Under the pieces are notes generated by a model. It saw only the letters and a program-made list of their open reading frames with translations, was not told the DNA's origin and searched no databases. From DASUZD01 sp036377055 (GTDB lineage: Bacteria > Actinomycetota > Thermoleophilia > Gaiellales > Gaiellaceae): DNA of 19,003 nt. The translations under genes were made by a program, and so were the position numbers. The stretch is taken from NCBI GenBank assembly GCA_036377055.1, contig DASUZD010000058.1, forward strand, positions 1 to 19,003, written 5' to 3'. How positions within the stretch are numbered: position 1 is the first letter of the stretch; each line of letters starts with the position of its first letter. Shown one piece after another: positions 1 to 6,000 of the stretch.

Positions 1-92
1 ACCCGCGACCCGTCGCCAAGCGAGGTCTCGCCCGCGTCGCCGCCGCGGGTGTAGATCCGCGTCAGGCGAACCGGCTCGTCGCGCTGCCTCAC
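1..92 (-). CDS. Cob(I)alamin adenosyltransferase, PduO type (N-terminal fragment)
   Basis: On the minus strand a GTG at 92-90 opens a frame that runs to the window edge (30 codons plus two bases). The translation includes RLTRIYTRGGDAGETSLGDG followed by SRV. The pattern IYTR.GD.G.T.L....RV is the N-terminal nucleotide-binding signature of PduO-type ATP:cob(I)alamin adenosyltransferases, which make adenosylcobalamin in the cytoplasm. Only the N-terminus is inside the window; the catalytic Arg-rich helices lie outside. The start is supported by a TAATCT -10-like box seven bases upstream, giving a leaderless mRNA, in the 20-base gap shared with the divergent acetyltransferase gene. Family assignment rests on this short stretch, but the motif is distinctive. 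Confidence 0.75.
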   Translation of the reverse strand, partial: MRQRDEPVRLTRIYTRGGDAGETSLGDGSR

Positions 93-112
93 GCGGCCTA
101 GATTACGCGCCG
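93..112. promoter_or_regulatory. Bidirectional leaderless promoter with overlapping -10 boxes
   Basis: The 20-base gap between two divergent start codons contains tagatta at 99-105. Read rightwards it gives TAGATT (99-104), eight bases before the ATG at 113. Read leftwards it gives TAATCT (105-100), seven bases before the GTG at 92. Both fit TANNNT at the distance expected if transcription begins at the start codon. There is no room for a Shine-Dalgarno leader on either side. Position and sequence are seen directly; promoter activity is inferred. Confidence 0.55.
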
Positions 113-544
113 ATGCGGCTGCGTCCGGCGACCGCGGACGACCTCGACGGCATCGACGCCGTCTTCGCCCGCGCCCGCGACGCCATGTTCACGTACCTCC
201 ACCGCCTGCACACGCCCGAGGAGGACAGGCAGTTCCTCGCCGGGCTGCTCGAGACGACGGAGGTGTGGGTCGCCGAGGAGGGCGGCCGGGTTGCCGGGTT
301 CGCCGCACTGGCGGAAGAGCTGCTCGAGCACATCTACGCGTTCCCGCACGGGCGAGGCGTCGGCTCGGCGCTGCTCGAGCGCGCGAAGGAGCTCCGGCCG
401 AGCGGGTTCCGGCTCTGGGTCTTCCAGCGGAACGAGGGCGCGCGCCGTCTCTACGAGCGCCACGGGATGCGGCTCGTCCGGCTGACGGACGGTGCCGGCA
501 ACGAGCAGGGCGAGCCCGATGCGATGTACGAGTGGCGGCCATAA
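113..544 (+). CDS. GNAT-family N-acetyltransferase
   Basis: This 143-residue protein has the GNAT fold signature. The acetyl-CoA pyrophosphate loop is HGRGVGSALLERAKE (residues about 79-93), matching the R/Q-x-x-G-x-G/A motif A. Motif B follows as LWVFQRNEGARRLYERHGM (about 102-120), where the Asn and Tyr are the usual CoA and general-acid positions. It begins MRLRPATADDLDGI, a typical GNAT beta-1/alpha-1. The segment before the loop is a residue or two shorter than the common P.HQGRGVG form. The family transfers an acetyl group from acetyl-CoA to a small-molecule or protein amine; the substrate cannot be told. The ATG lies eight bases after a TAGATT box, so the mRNA is probably leaderless. 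The gene ends three bases before the convergent acyl-CoA dehydrogenase, with no terminator visible between them. Confidence 0.9.
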   Translation: MRLRPATADDLDGIDAVFARARDAMFTYLHRLHTPEEDRQFLAGLLETTEVWVAEEGGRVAGFAALAEELLEHIYAFPHGRGVGSALLERAKELRPSGFRLWVFQRNEGARRLYERHGMRLVRLTDGAGNEQGEPDAMYEWRP

Positions 545-547
545 GCG

Positions 548-1708
548 TCAACCCTGCGCGAGCGCGCGCTCCGCGAGGCCGAGCACCGAGCGGGCGATGA
601 CCAGCCGCTGGATCTCGCTCGTGCCTTCGTAGATCTCGGTGATCTTCGCGTCGCGGTAGTAGCGCTCGACCGGGAACTCCTTCGTGTAGCCGTAGCCGCC
701 GAGGATCTGGATCGCCTCCGCGGTCTGGCGCCGCGCGGTCTCCGACGCGAAGAGCTTCGCCTTCGCGCCCTCCTCGGTGTGCGGGAGGCCTTGCTCGCGG
801 AGCCACGCGGCGCGATAGACGAGGAGGCGCGCCGCGTCGATCTCCGTGGACATGTCCGCGAGCTTCCACTGGATCGCCTGAAAGTCGGCGATGCGCTTGC
901 CGAACTGCCTGCGCTCGAGCGCGTACTCACGCGCCGTGTCGTACGCGGCCTGGGCGATGCCGAGCGCCTGCGCGGCGATCCCGATCCGGCCGCCGTCGAG
1001 TGTCGTCATCGCGACGCGGAACCCCTTGCCCTCCTCGTGCAGCAGCCGGTCGCGCTCGACGTCGCAGTCGATCACGAGGTCGACCGTCGACGACGAGTTC
1101 AACCCGAGCTTCTCCTCCTCCCGGGTCACGCGCACGTGGGCGCCGTCGAGGACGAACGCCGAGACGCCGCGCGGGCCGGGCGTGTCGGGATCTGTGCGCG
1201 CGAAGGCGAGGATCGTGCCGGCGTCGCGGCCGTTCGTGATCCACTGCTTCGAGCCCGAGATGCGCCAGCCCTCGTCGGTCGCGGTCGCGGCGGTTCGCAG
1301 CGAGCCCGCGTCCGAGCCCGCCTCAGGCTCCGTCAGCGCGAAGGCGCCCAAAGCCTCGCCCCGCGCGAGCGGCGGCACGAACCGGCTTCGCTGCTCGTCG
1401 GTCCCGTACCGAAGGATCGGCAGCGTGACGGCGCTCGTGTGCACCGCGACCGTGACGCCGACGCCCGCGTCGCCGCGCGAGAGCTCTTCGAGCACGAGGA
1501 CGTACGAGAGAAAGTCGGCGCCCGCGCCGCCGTACGCCTCGGGGATGCACACGCCCATCAGGCCCAGCTCGGCGAGCTTCCCGAGTAGCTCCTGCGGGAA
1601 GCGGTGCTCGCGGTCCCACTGCGCCGCGTGCGGCTCGATCTCGGCGCGCGAGAAGTCGCGCGCGAGCGCCTGGATCTCGCGCTGGTCGTCGCTGAGGGCG
1701 AAGTCCAT
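548..1708 (-). CDS. Acyl-CoA dehydrogenase (short-chain/butyryl type)
   Basis: This 386-residue FAD enzyme introduces the alpha-beta double bond in acyl-CoA thioesters, the first step of beta-oxidation. The N-terminus MDFALSDDQREIQALARDF is a standard family start, so the ATG at 1708 is chosen over in-frame codons further upstream. The FAD/substrate signature LTEPEAGSDAGSLRT and the ISGSKQWITNG strand lie in the middle domain. QFGKRIADFQAIQWKLADM is the C-terminal helical signature. The catalytic base is the Glu of IYEGTSEIQR (about residue 361), the position used by short-chain and butyryl-CoA dehydrogenases. Length is normal for the family. A TATCCT box sits ten bases before the ATG. No electron-transfer flavoprotein gene is adjacent. 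Chain-length specificity is inferred from family resemblance only. Confidence 0.95.
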   Translation of the reverse strand: MDFALSDDQREIQALARDFSRAEIEPHAAQWDREHRFPQELLGKLAELGLMGVCIPEAYGGAGADFLSYVLVLEELSRGDAGVGVTVAVHTSAVTLPILRYGTDEQRSRFVPPLARGEALGAFALTEPEAGSDAGSLRTAATATDEGWRISGSKQWITNGRDAGTILAFARTDPDTPGPRGVSAFVLDGAHVRVTREEEKLGLNSSSTVDLVIDCDVERDRLLHEEGKGFRVAMTTLDGGRIGIAAQALGIAQAAYDTAREYALERRQFGKRIADFQAIQWKLADMSTEIDAARLLVYRAAWLREQGLPHTEEGAKAKLFASETARRQTAEAIQILGGYGYTKEFPVERYYRDAKITEIYEGTSEIQRLVIARSVLGLAERALAQG

Positions 1709-1718
1709 TCCAGGCCGA

Positions 1719-1724
1719 AGGATA
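1719..1724 (-). promoter_or_regulatory. Candidate -10 box of the acyl-CoA dehydrogenase gene
   Basis: On the minus strand TATCCT (fits TANNNT) ends ten bases before the ATG at 1708, so the transcript would have almost no leader. The sequence between is GC-rich with no good Shine-Dalgarno. No convincing -35 is seen at 17 bases. Confidence 0.35.
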
Positions 1725-1743
1725 CGAGGGACGCGGTTCGCGT

Positions 1744-1773
1744 TTGACCTCCAGCCGCTGCGGCACATATTGT
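1744..1773 (+). promoter_or_regulatory. Promoter of the sulfate importer operon
   Basis: TTGACC (1744-1749) and TATTGT (1768-1773) are separated by 18 bases, a good match to a housekeeping sigma-70/HrdB-type promoter. The predicted start site is near 1780, giving a leader of about 35 bases. That leader contains the inverted repeat at 1776-1795 and a strong Shine-Dalgarno GAGGAGG at 1804-1810. The local AT-richness (catattgtccacttatc) stands out from the GC-rich surroundings. Confidence 0.6.
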
Positions 1774-1775
1774 CC

Positions 1776-1795
1776 ACTTATCTACTGGATAAAGT
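1776..1795. promoter_or_regulatory. Candidate operator overlapping the sulfate operon start site
   Basis: ACTTATC (1776-1782), a five-base spacer TACTG, then GATAAAGT (1788-1795) form an imperfect inverted repeat with TTATC/GATAA cores. It begins two bases after the -10 box and covers the predicted transcription start, a classic repressor position. Rrf2-family regulators bind AT-rich near-palindromes of about this size. The convergent Rrf2 gene at 5512-5973 is the natural candidate, by inference from proximity. Confidence 0.45.
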
Positions 1796-1814
1796 TGGCT
1801 GATGAGGAGGCAAT

Positions 1815-2816
1815 ATGAGGCGGATTAGCGGAAGGTACAGTGCGGCGGTCGCGGCCGCCGTCGCCACGGCGATCGCCCTGATCCCGCAGGCGACGGCGGC
1901 GACGAGCTCGCGGGCGGGCGGCAGCATCAGCCTCGTCGCGTACTCGACGCCAAAAGAGGCGTACGGCCAGATCATCTCGGCGTTCCAGAAGACGAAGGCG
2001 GGCCAGGGCGTCAGCTTCCAGCAGTCGTATGCCGGCTCGACCGAGCAGGCGCAGGCGGTCGTGAACGGCCTGCACGCCGACGTCGTCGCGCTCTCGCTCG
2101 AGCCGGACATCACGACGCTCGTGAAGGCCGGGCTCGTGAAGCCGAGCTGGAGCAAGGACCGCTGGCACGGAATCGTCACGCGCTCGGTCGTCGTCTTCGT
2201 GCTCCGAAACGGCAACCCGAAGCACATCCGCGACTGGGAGGACCTCGTCAAGCCGGGCGTCCAGGTCGTGACGCCGAACCCGCTCACGTCCGGCGGCGCG
2301 CGCTGGAACGTCATGGCCGCCTACGGCGCGATGATCCGCAAAGGGAAGACGCACAAGCAGGCCGTCGCGTACCTGAAGAAGCTCTTCCAGCACACGGTCT
2401 CGCAGGACAAGAGCGCGCGCGAGGCGCTCCAGACCTTCCTCACGGGCCGCGGCGACGTCCTCCTCTCGTACGAGAACGAGGCGATCCTCGCGCAGCGGAA
2501 GAACCAGCCCGTCTACTACCTGATCCCGAAGGCGACGATCCGGATCGAGAACCCGGTCGCGGTCACATCCAACGCCTCGGACCCAGCGGCTGCGCGCGCG
2601 TTCGTCGCGTTCCTGCACACGCCGACCGCGCAGACGATCTACGGCGACAACGGCTACCGGCCCGTCGACCCGAAGGTGATCCGCCAGTTCAACTACCCCG
2701 TGCGGCCGTGGCTCTTCACGATCCAGCGCTTCGGCGGCTGGGCGAAGGTGCAGAAACAGTTCTTCGACCCGAAGACCGGAATCGTGACGAAGATCGAGGA
2801 GGGCCTTGGCCACTAG
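1815..2816 (+). CDS. sbp: Sulfate ABC transporter substrate-binding protein
   Basis: This 333-residue extracytoplasmic binding protein feeds sulfate (possibly thiosulfate) to the CysTWA importer encoded immediately downstream. Family landmarks are SLVAYSTPKEAY at the mature N-terminus, YAGSTEQAQAVVNGLHADVV, the anion-site segment VVTPNPLTSGGARWN, and YENEAI near the hinge. Residues 1-28 form a Sec-type signal peptide (MRRISGRYSAAVAAAVATAIALIPQATA). There is no lipobox cysteine; in fact the protein has no cysteine and only three methionines. Sparing of sulfur amino acids is known for the Salmonella sulfate-binding protein. A strong Shine-Dalgarno, GAGGAGG, lies four bases before the ATG. The 3' end overlaps cysT by 11 bases. 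Sulfate versus thiosulfate preference cannot be decided from sequence. Confidence 0.93.
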   Translation: MRRISGRYSAAVAAAVATAIALIPQATAATSSRAGGSISLVAYSTPKEAYGQIISAFQKTKAGQGVSFQQSYAGSTEQAQAVVNGLHADVVALSLEPDITTLVKAGLVKPSWSKDRWHGIVTRSVVVFVLRNGNPKHIRDWEDLVKPGVQVVTPNPLTSGGARWNVMAAYGAMIRKGKTHKQAVAYLKKLFQHTVSQDKSAREALQTFLTGRGDVLLSYENEAILAQRKNQPVYYLIPKATIRIENPVAVTSNASDPAAARAFVAFLHTPTAQTIYGDNGYRPVDPKVIRQFNYPVRPWLFTIQRFGGWAKVQKQFFDPKTGIVTKIEEGLGH

Positions 2817-3627
2817 GGTCGTCGCGCTTCCGGTACCGCGCGCGGCCCCGGGCGGGCGGGCGCTCGTCCACGGGCTCGCCACGCTCTACCTCAGCCTGAT
2901 CGTCCTCCTTCCGCTGGCCGCGCTCCTCTCGCGGTCGCGAGTCGAGGGCGGTCACGGCTTCTGGGAGGCGGTGTCCGGCCGCGAGGCCGTCTCGGCCGTC
3001 AAGCTCACGCTCGTCGCGTCGCTGATCGTCGCGCTTGTGAACGCGGTCGCCGGGACGGCGCTCGCGTGGGTGCTCGTCCGCGACCGCTTCGTCGGGCAGG
3101 GGCTCGTGAACGCGCTGATCGACCTGCCGTTCGCGCTGCCGACGATCGTCGCCGGGCTGACGCTGCTCGCGCTCTACGGCCCGCGCAGCTCCGTGGACGT
3201 GAACCTCGCCTACACGCGGGCGGGCGTCGTGCTCGCGCTGCTCTTCGTGACGCTGCCGTTCGTCGTCCGGACGGTGCAGCCGACGCTGATCGAGCTCGAC
3301 CGCGAGATGGAGGACGCCGCCGCCTCGCTCGGCGCCGGCTCGTTCGCGACGTTCCGCCGGATCGTCCTGCCGAACATCGTCCCGGCGGTGCTCTCCGGCG
3401 TCGCGCTCGCCTTCGCGCGCGCGATCGGCGAGTTCGGCTCGGTCGTCCTCATCTCGGGGAACCTGCCCTTCAAGACCGAGGTGGCGTCGGTCTTCATCTA
3501 CGGGCAGATCCAAAGCTCGAACCCGACCGGCGCGGCCGCGATCTCCGTGCTCCTGCTCGGGATCTCGCTCGCGGTGCTGCTCGCGATCGGCGGGATCCGG
3601 CGGTACGCGTCGAGGCACGACCTCTGA
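2806..3627 (+). CDS. cysT: Sulfate ABC transporter permease CysT
   Basis: This 273-residue inner-membrane permease has a BPD-transporter fold with about six hydrophobic helices, at the usual length for CysT/CysU. The EAA loop that contacts the ATPase is at residues 169-190 (EDAAASLGAGSFATFRRIVL followed by PN). ALIDLPFALPTIVAG and ARAIGEFGSVVLISGNLPFKT are typical of molybdate/sulfate permeases. The start is TTG, overlapping the last 11 bases of the binding-protein gene. A GAGGAGG Shine-Dalgarno sits just upstream, inside that gene. The stop overlaps the ATG of cysW by one base (TGATG), so the two permease subunits are probably translationally coupled and pair in the membrane. Confidence 0.95.
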   Translation: MATRVVALPVPRAAPGGRALVHGLATLYLSLIVLLPLAALLSRSRVEGGHGFWEAVSGREAVSAVKLTLVASLIVALVNAVAGTALAWVLVRDRFVGQGLVNALIDLPFALPTIVAGLTLLALYGPRSSVDVNLAYTRAGVVLALLFVTLPFVVRTVQPTLIELDREMEDAAASLGAGSFATFRRIVLPNIVPAVLSGVALAFARAIGEFGSVVLISGNLPFKTEVASVFIYGQIQSSNPTGAAAISVLLLGISLAVLLAIGGIRRYASRHDL

Positions 3628-4418
3628 TGGCGCGGTACGCCCTTCGGTTCGCCGCGCTCGGGTACCTCGCGATCCTGCTCGTGCTGCCCGTCTCGCTCGT
3701 CTTCTGGCGGACGTTCGAGCACGGCCTCTCGGCGCCGTGGCACGCGGTGACGACGCACGACGCGCGGCACGCGTTCTGGCTGACGATCCTGATCGCTCTC
3801 GTCGCCGTGCCCGCGAACACGATCTTCGGCGTCGCCCTCGCGATCGCGATCGTCCGGCACCGCTTCCCTGGCAAGGGGCTCGTGAACGCGATCGTCGACC
3901 TGCCGCTTGCGCTCTCGCCGGTCGTGGTCGGCTTCGCGCTGCTGCTGCTCTATGGCCGGCTTGGCTGGTTCGGGCCGTGGCTCGAACGGCACGGCATCCA
4001 CGTGATCTTCGCGCTGCCGGGGATGATCCTGGCGACGATCTTCGTCTCGCTGCCGTTCGTCGTGCGCGAGGTCGTGCCCGTTCTGCGCGAGATCGGGACC
4101 GAGCAGGAGCAGGCGGCGGCCACGCTCGGCGCGTCCGGCTTCGCCACGTTCCGGCGGGTCACGCTGCCCGCGATTCGCTGGGCGGTCGCGTACGGCGTCG
4201 TCCTCACAACGGCGCGGTGCCTCGGCGAGTTCGGCGCCGTCAGCGTCGTCTCCGGCCACCTCGCCGGCAAGACCGAGACGGCCACGCTCTTCGTGCAGGA
4301 CTCGTTCGAGTCGTTCGACGTGACCGGCGCGTACGCGGCGTCGGTCGTCCTCGCCCTGATCGCGATCGCCACCCTCGTCGCGATGAACGCCTTTCGACCG
4401 AAGGAGGAGACGAGATGA
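3627..4418 (+). CDS. cysW: Sulfate ABC transporter permease CysW
   Basis: This 263-residue partner permease pairs with CysT. Hydrophobic helices start at about residue 8, and the EAA loop is at 161-182 (EQAAATLGASGFATFRRVTL followed by PA). It also has AIVDLPLALSPVVVG and ARCLGEFGAVSVVSGHLAGKTET, the CysW counterparts of the CysT motifs. The open frame extends upstream through cysT. The ATG at 3627 is chosen because it overlaps the cysT stop in a TGATG junction and gives the normal family N-terminus MARYALRFAALGYLAIL. The 3' end overlaps cysA by four bases (ATGA). The gene carries the cysA Shine-Dalgarno AAGGAGGAG in its last codons. Confidence 0.95.
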   Translation: MARYALRFAALGYLAILLVLPVSLVFWRTFEHGLSAPWHAVTTHDARHAFWLTILIALVAVPANTIFGVALAIAIVRHRFPGKGLVNAIVDLPLALSPVVVGFALLLLYGRLGWFGPWLERHGIHVIFALPGMILATIFVSLPFVVREVVPVLREIGTEQEQAAATLGASGFATFRRVTLPAIRWAVAYGVVLTTARCLGEFGAVSVVSGHLAGKTETATLFVQDSFESFDVTGAYAASVVLALIAIATLVAMNAFRPKEETR

Positions 4419-5371
4419 GCATCGTCGCGCGCGGGATCACGAAGCGGTTCGGGTCGTTCGTCGCGCTCGACGACGTCTCGGTCGAGGTGCCGACGGGGTC
4501 GCTGACCGCGCTGCTCGGCCCGAGCGGGAGCGGCAAGTCGACGCTCCTGCGCGTGATCGCGGGGCTCGAGCGGCCCGACGGGGGCGAGGTGCTGATCGCC
4601 GACGAGGACATGACCGGACGGGCGCCGCAGCGGCGCGGCGTCGGCTTCGTCTTCCAGCACTACGCGGCCTTCAAGCACATGACCGTCTACGACAACATCG
4701 CCTTCGGGCTGCGGATCCGGAAGCGGCCTCGTTCCGAGATCCGCGAGCGTGTCGGCGAGCTGCTCCGGCTGGTGCAGCTCGAGGGGCTCGCGGATCGCTA
4801 CCCGGCGCAGCTCTCCGGCGGGCAGCGCCAGCGGATGGGGCTCGCGCGCGCGCTCGCGGTCGACCCGAAGGTGCTGCTCCTGGACGAGCCGTTCGGCGCG
4901 CTCGACGCGCGCGTGCGCAAGGAGCTGCGCGCGTGGCTGCGGCGCCTCCACGACGAGACGCACACGACGACGCTGATCGTGACGCACGACCAGGAAGAGG
5001 CGATGGAGGTCTCCGACCGGATCGCGCTGATGAACTCCGGGCGGATCGAGCAGGTCGGCGGGCCGCGCGAGCTCTACGAGCGGCCGGCGAACGAGTTCGT
5101 AATGAGCTTCGTCGGGCCGGTCAACCGGGTCGGCGACGCGTACGTGCGACCGCACGACGTCGAGCTGACGCTGGCGCCGAACGGCTCGACGCGCGAGGCG
5201 ATGATCGAGCGGCTCGTCCACTTCGGGTTCGAGGTGCGGGTCGAGCTCGTGCGCGACGACGGCGAGCGGCTCTCAGCGCAGGTGACGCGCGAGCAGGCGG
5301 AGACGCTGGAGCTCGAGCAGGGCCAGATCGTCTACATCCGCCCGACCCGCGAGACGACCTTCGCACCGTAG
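4415..5371 (+). CDS. cysA: Sulfate ABC transporter ATP-binding protein CysA
   Basis: This 318-residue ATPase powers sulfate import on the cytoplasmic face of CysTW. Motifs in order are Walker A GPSGSGKST (35-43), Q-loop Q81 in VFQHYAAFKHMT, signature LSGGQRQR (133-140), Walker B LLLDEP (153-158), D-loop GALDA and switch H191 in VTHDQEEA. VRPHDVEL followed by a short C-terminal region is the CysA-type TOBE-like extension, trimmed compared with the usual 340-365 residues. The ATG overlaps the cysW stop (ATGA) with AAGGAGGAG upstream. It is the last gene of the operon; two hairpins follow before the convergent regulator. Confidence 0.95.
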   Translation: MSIVARGITKRFGSFVALDDVSVEVPTGSLTALLGPSGSGKSTLLRVIAGLERPDGGEVLIADEDMTGRAPQRRGVGFVFQHYAAFKHMTVYDNIAFGLRIRKRPRSEIRERVGELLRLVQLEGLADRYPAQLSGGQRQRMGLARALAVDPKVLLLDEPFGALDARVRKELRAWLRRLHDETHTTTLIVTHDQEEAMEVSDRIALMNSGRIEQVGGPRELYERPANEFVMSFVGPVNRVGDAYVRPHDVELTLAPNGSTREAMIERLVHFGFEVRVELVRDDGERLSAQVTREQAETLELEQGQIVYIRPTRETTFAP

Positions 5372-5373
5372 GC

Positions 5374-5430
5374 CATGTCCGCGCCGCTCCGACCGGGGTC
5401 AGGCCCCCGGACACGGCCCGGCGAGACATG
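5374..5430 (+). terminator. Nested hairpin after cysA
   Basis: A perfect inner stem CCGGGG (5393-5398)/CCCCGG (5405-5410), with loop TCAGGC, sits inside outer arms CATGTC (5374-5379)/GACATG (5425-5430). The outer arms have partly matching CGCCG segments beside them. It begins two bases after the cysA stop. There is no T-tract, so if it terminates it is not a classic intrinsic terminator; mRNA 3' stabilisation is equally possible. The inner part is copy A of the dispersed repeat. Confidence 0.4.
5395..5418 (+). repeat. Dispersed GC-rich repeat, copy A (intergenic)
   Basis: These 24 bases start GGGGTCAGGCCC and end CGGACACGGCC. They match 14412-14435 inside trpE at 23 of 24 positions (C here at 5407, A there). 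In this copy the 5' part forms the stem CCGGGG/CCCCGG. The two copies are about 9 kb apart in unrelated contexts, one intergenic and one coding, which suggests a small dispersed element rather than gene homology. Confidence 0.6.
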
Positions 5431-5476
5431 TGACCCGCACGCGAAGCGGGCTCGCGCAGCCGCGGACTGGCTGTTT

Positions 5477-5511
5477 CGGCCACGGACCCAGCGGAGGGTT
5501 GGACGTGGCCG
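5477..5511. terminator. Stem-loop between convergent cysA and Rrf2 gene
   Basis: CGGCCACG (5477-5484) and CGTGGCCG (5504-5511) are perfect eight-base arms, and inner ACCC/GGGT can extend the stem. It lies immediately beyond the Rrf2 stop (TAA, complement of 5512-5514) and downstream of cysA, so it could serve both strands. On the minus strand it is followed only by AAACAG and on the plus strand by TTAGTG, so a U-tract is missing. A further small hairpin, CCCGC/GCGGG, lies at 5434-5450. Confidence 0.45.
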
Positions 5512-5973
5512 TTAGTGCGGCTGCCAGGCCTCCGGGTCGGCGGTGAGCGCCTCGACTTCGGCCGGCAGCTCGCCGCGCGCGAGGTCGGCGAGCGTGACCT
5601 CCTCCAGCACCGAGCGGAGGCTCGCCCGCACCGCGATCCAGACGTCACGCAGCCGCTCGGCCGAGCCCGCGTACTCGACCTCGTGCGGCCCGACGCCCCG
5701 CACGTTCGCGATCGGCCCCTCGACCGCGCGGATCACGTCCGCGATGCTGATCTCCGACGCGGGCCGCGCGAGCCAGTAGCCGCCCTCGACCCCGCGCTGC
5801 GAGCGGACGAGCCCCGCGTGCCGCAGCTCGGTCAGGATGTTCTCGAGGAACTTGAGCGGGACGCCCTGCGCCTGGGCGATGCGCTCGCCCTTGATCGGCC
5901 GCCCGGGCTCGTCGGCCGCCGCGAGCTCGATCGCGGCACGGACGGCGTAGTCCACCTTCGCGGAGACGCGCAC
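5512..5973 (-). CDS. Rrf2-family transcriptional regulator (cysteine-free, CymR-like)
   Basis: This 153-residue winged-helix regulator begins MRVSAKVDYAVRAAIELA, the standard Rrf2 start. The HTH runs about 28-60 (KGERIAQAQGVPLKFLENIL, then TELRHAGLVRSQRG). The wing GVEGGYWLARP (61-71) is highly conserved in the family. There is no cysteine anywhere, so it cannot carry the Fe-S cluster of IscR, NsrR or RsrR through Cys ligands. This resembles CymR, which controls sulfur and cysteine genes via CysK. The gene converges on the sulfate importer operon, and the inverted repeat at 1776-1795 is a candidate target. It starts at GTG with GGGGAGA upstream, 27 bases after the HD-GYP stop, so it may be co-transcribed with that gene. 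The effector is unknown. Confidence 0.88.
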   Translation of the reverse strand: MRVSAKVDYAVRAAIELAAADEPGRPIKGERIAQAQGVPLKFLENILTELRHAGLVRSQRGVEGGYWLARPASEISIADVIRAVEGPIANVRGVGPHEVEYAGSAERLRDVWIAVRASLRSVLEEVTLADLARGELPAEVEALTADPEAWQPH

Positions 5974-6000
5974 TCGCGCATTCTCCCCGGAGAGGCAGCC

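Noticed and set aside
3066..3626. In-frame upstream extension of cysW through cysT
   Set aside because: It overlaps a well-supported permease gene and reads as Arg-rich nonsense. The TGATG junction at 3625-3629 gives the true start.
3950..5221. Minus-strand open frame opposite cysW and cysA
   Set aside because: It is a shadow of the plus-strand genes; its Arg/Asp/Glu/His-rich composition is the complement of their codon bias.
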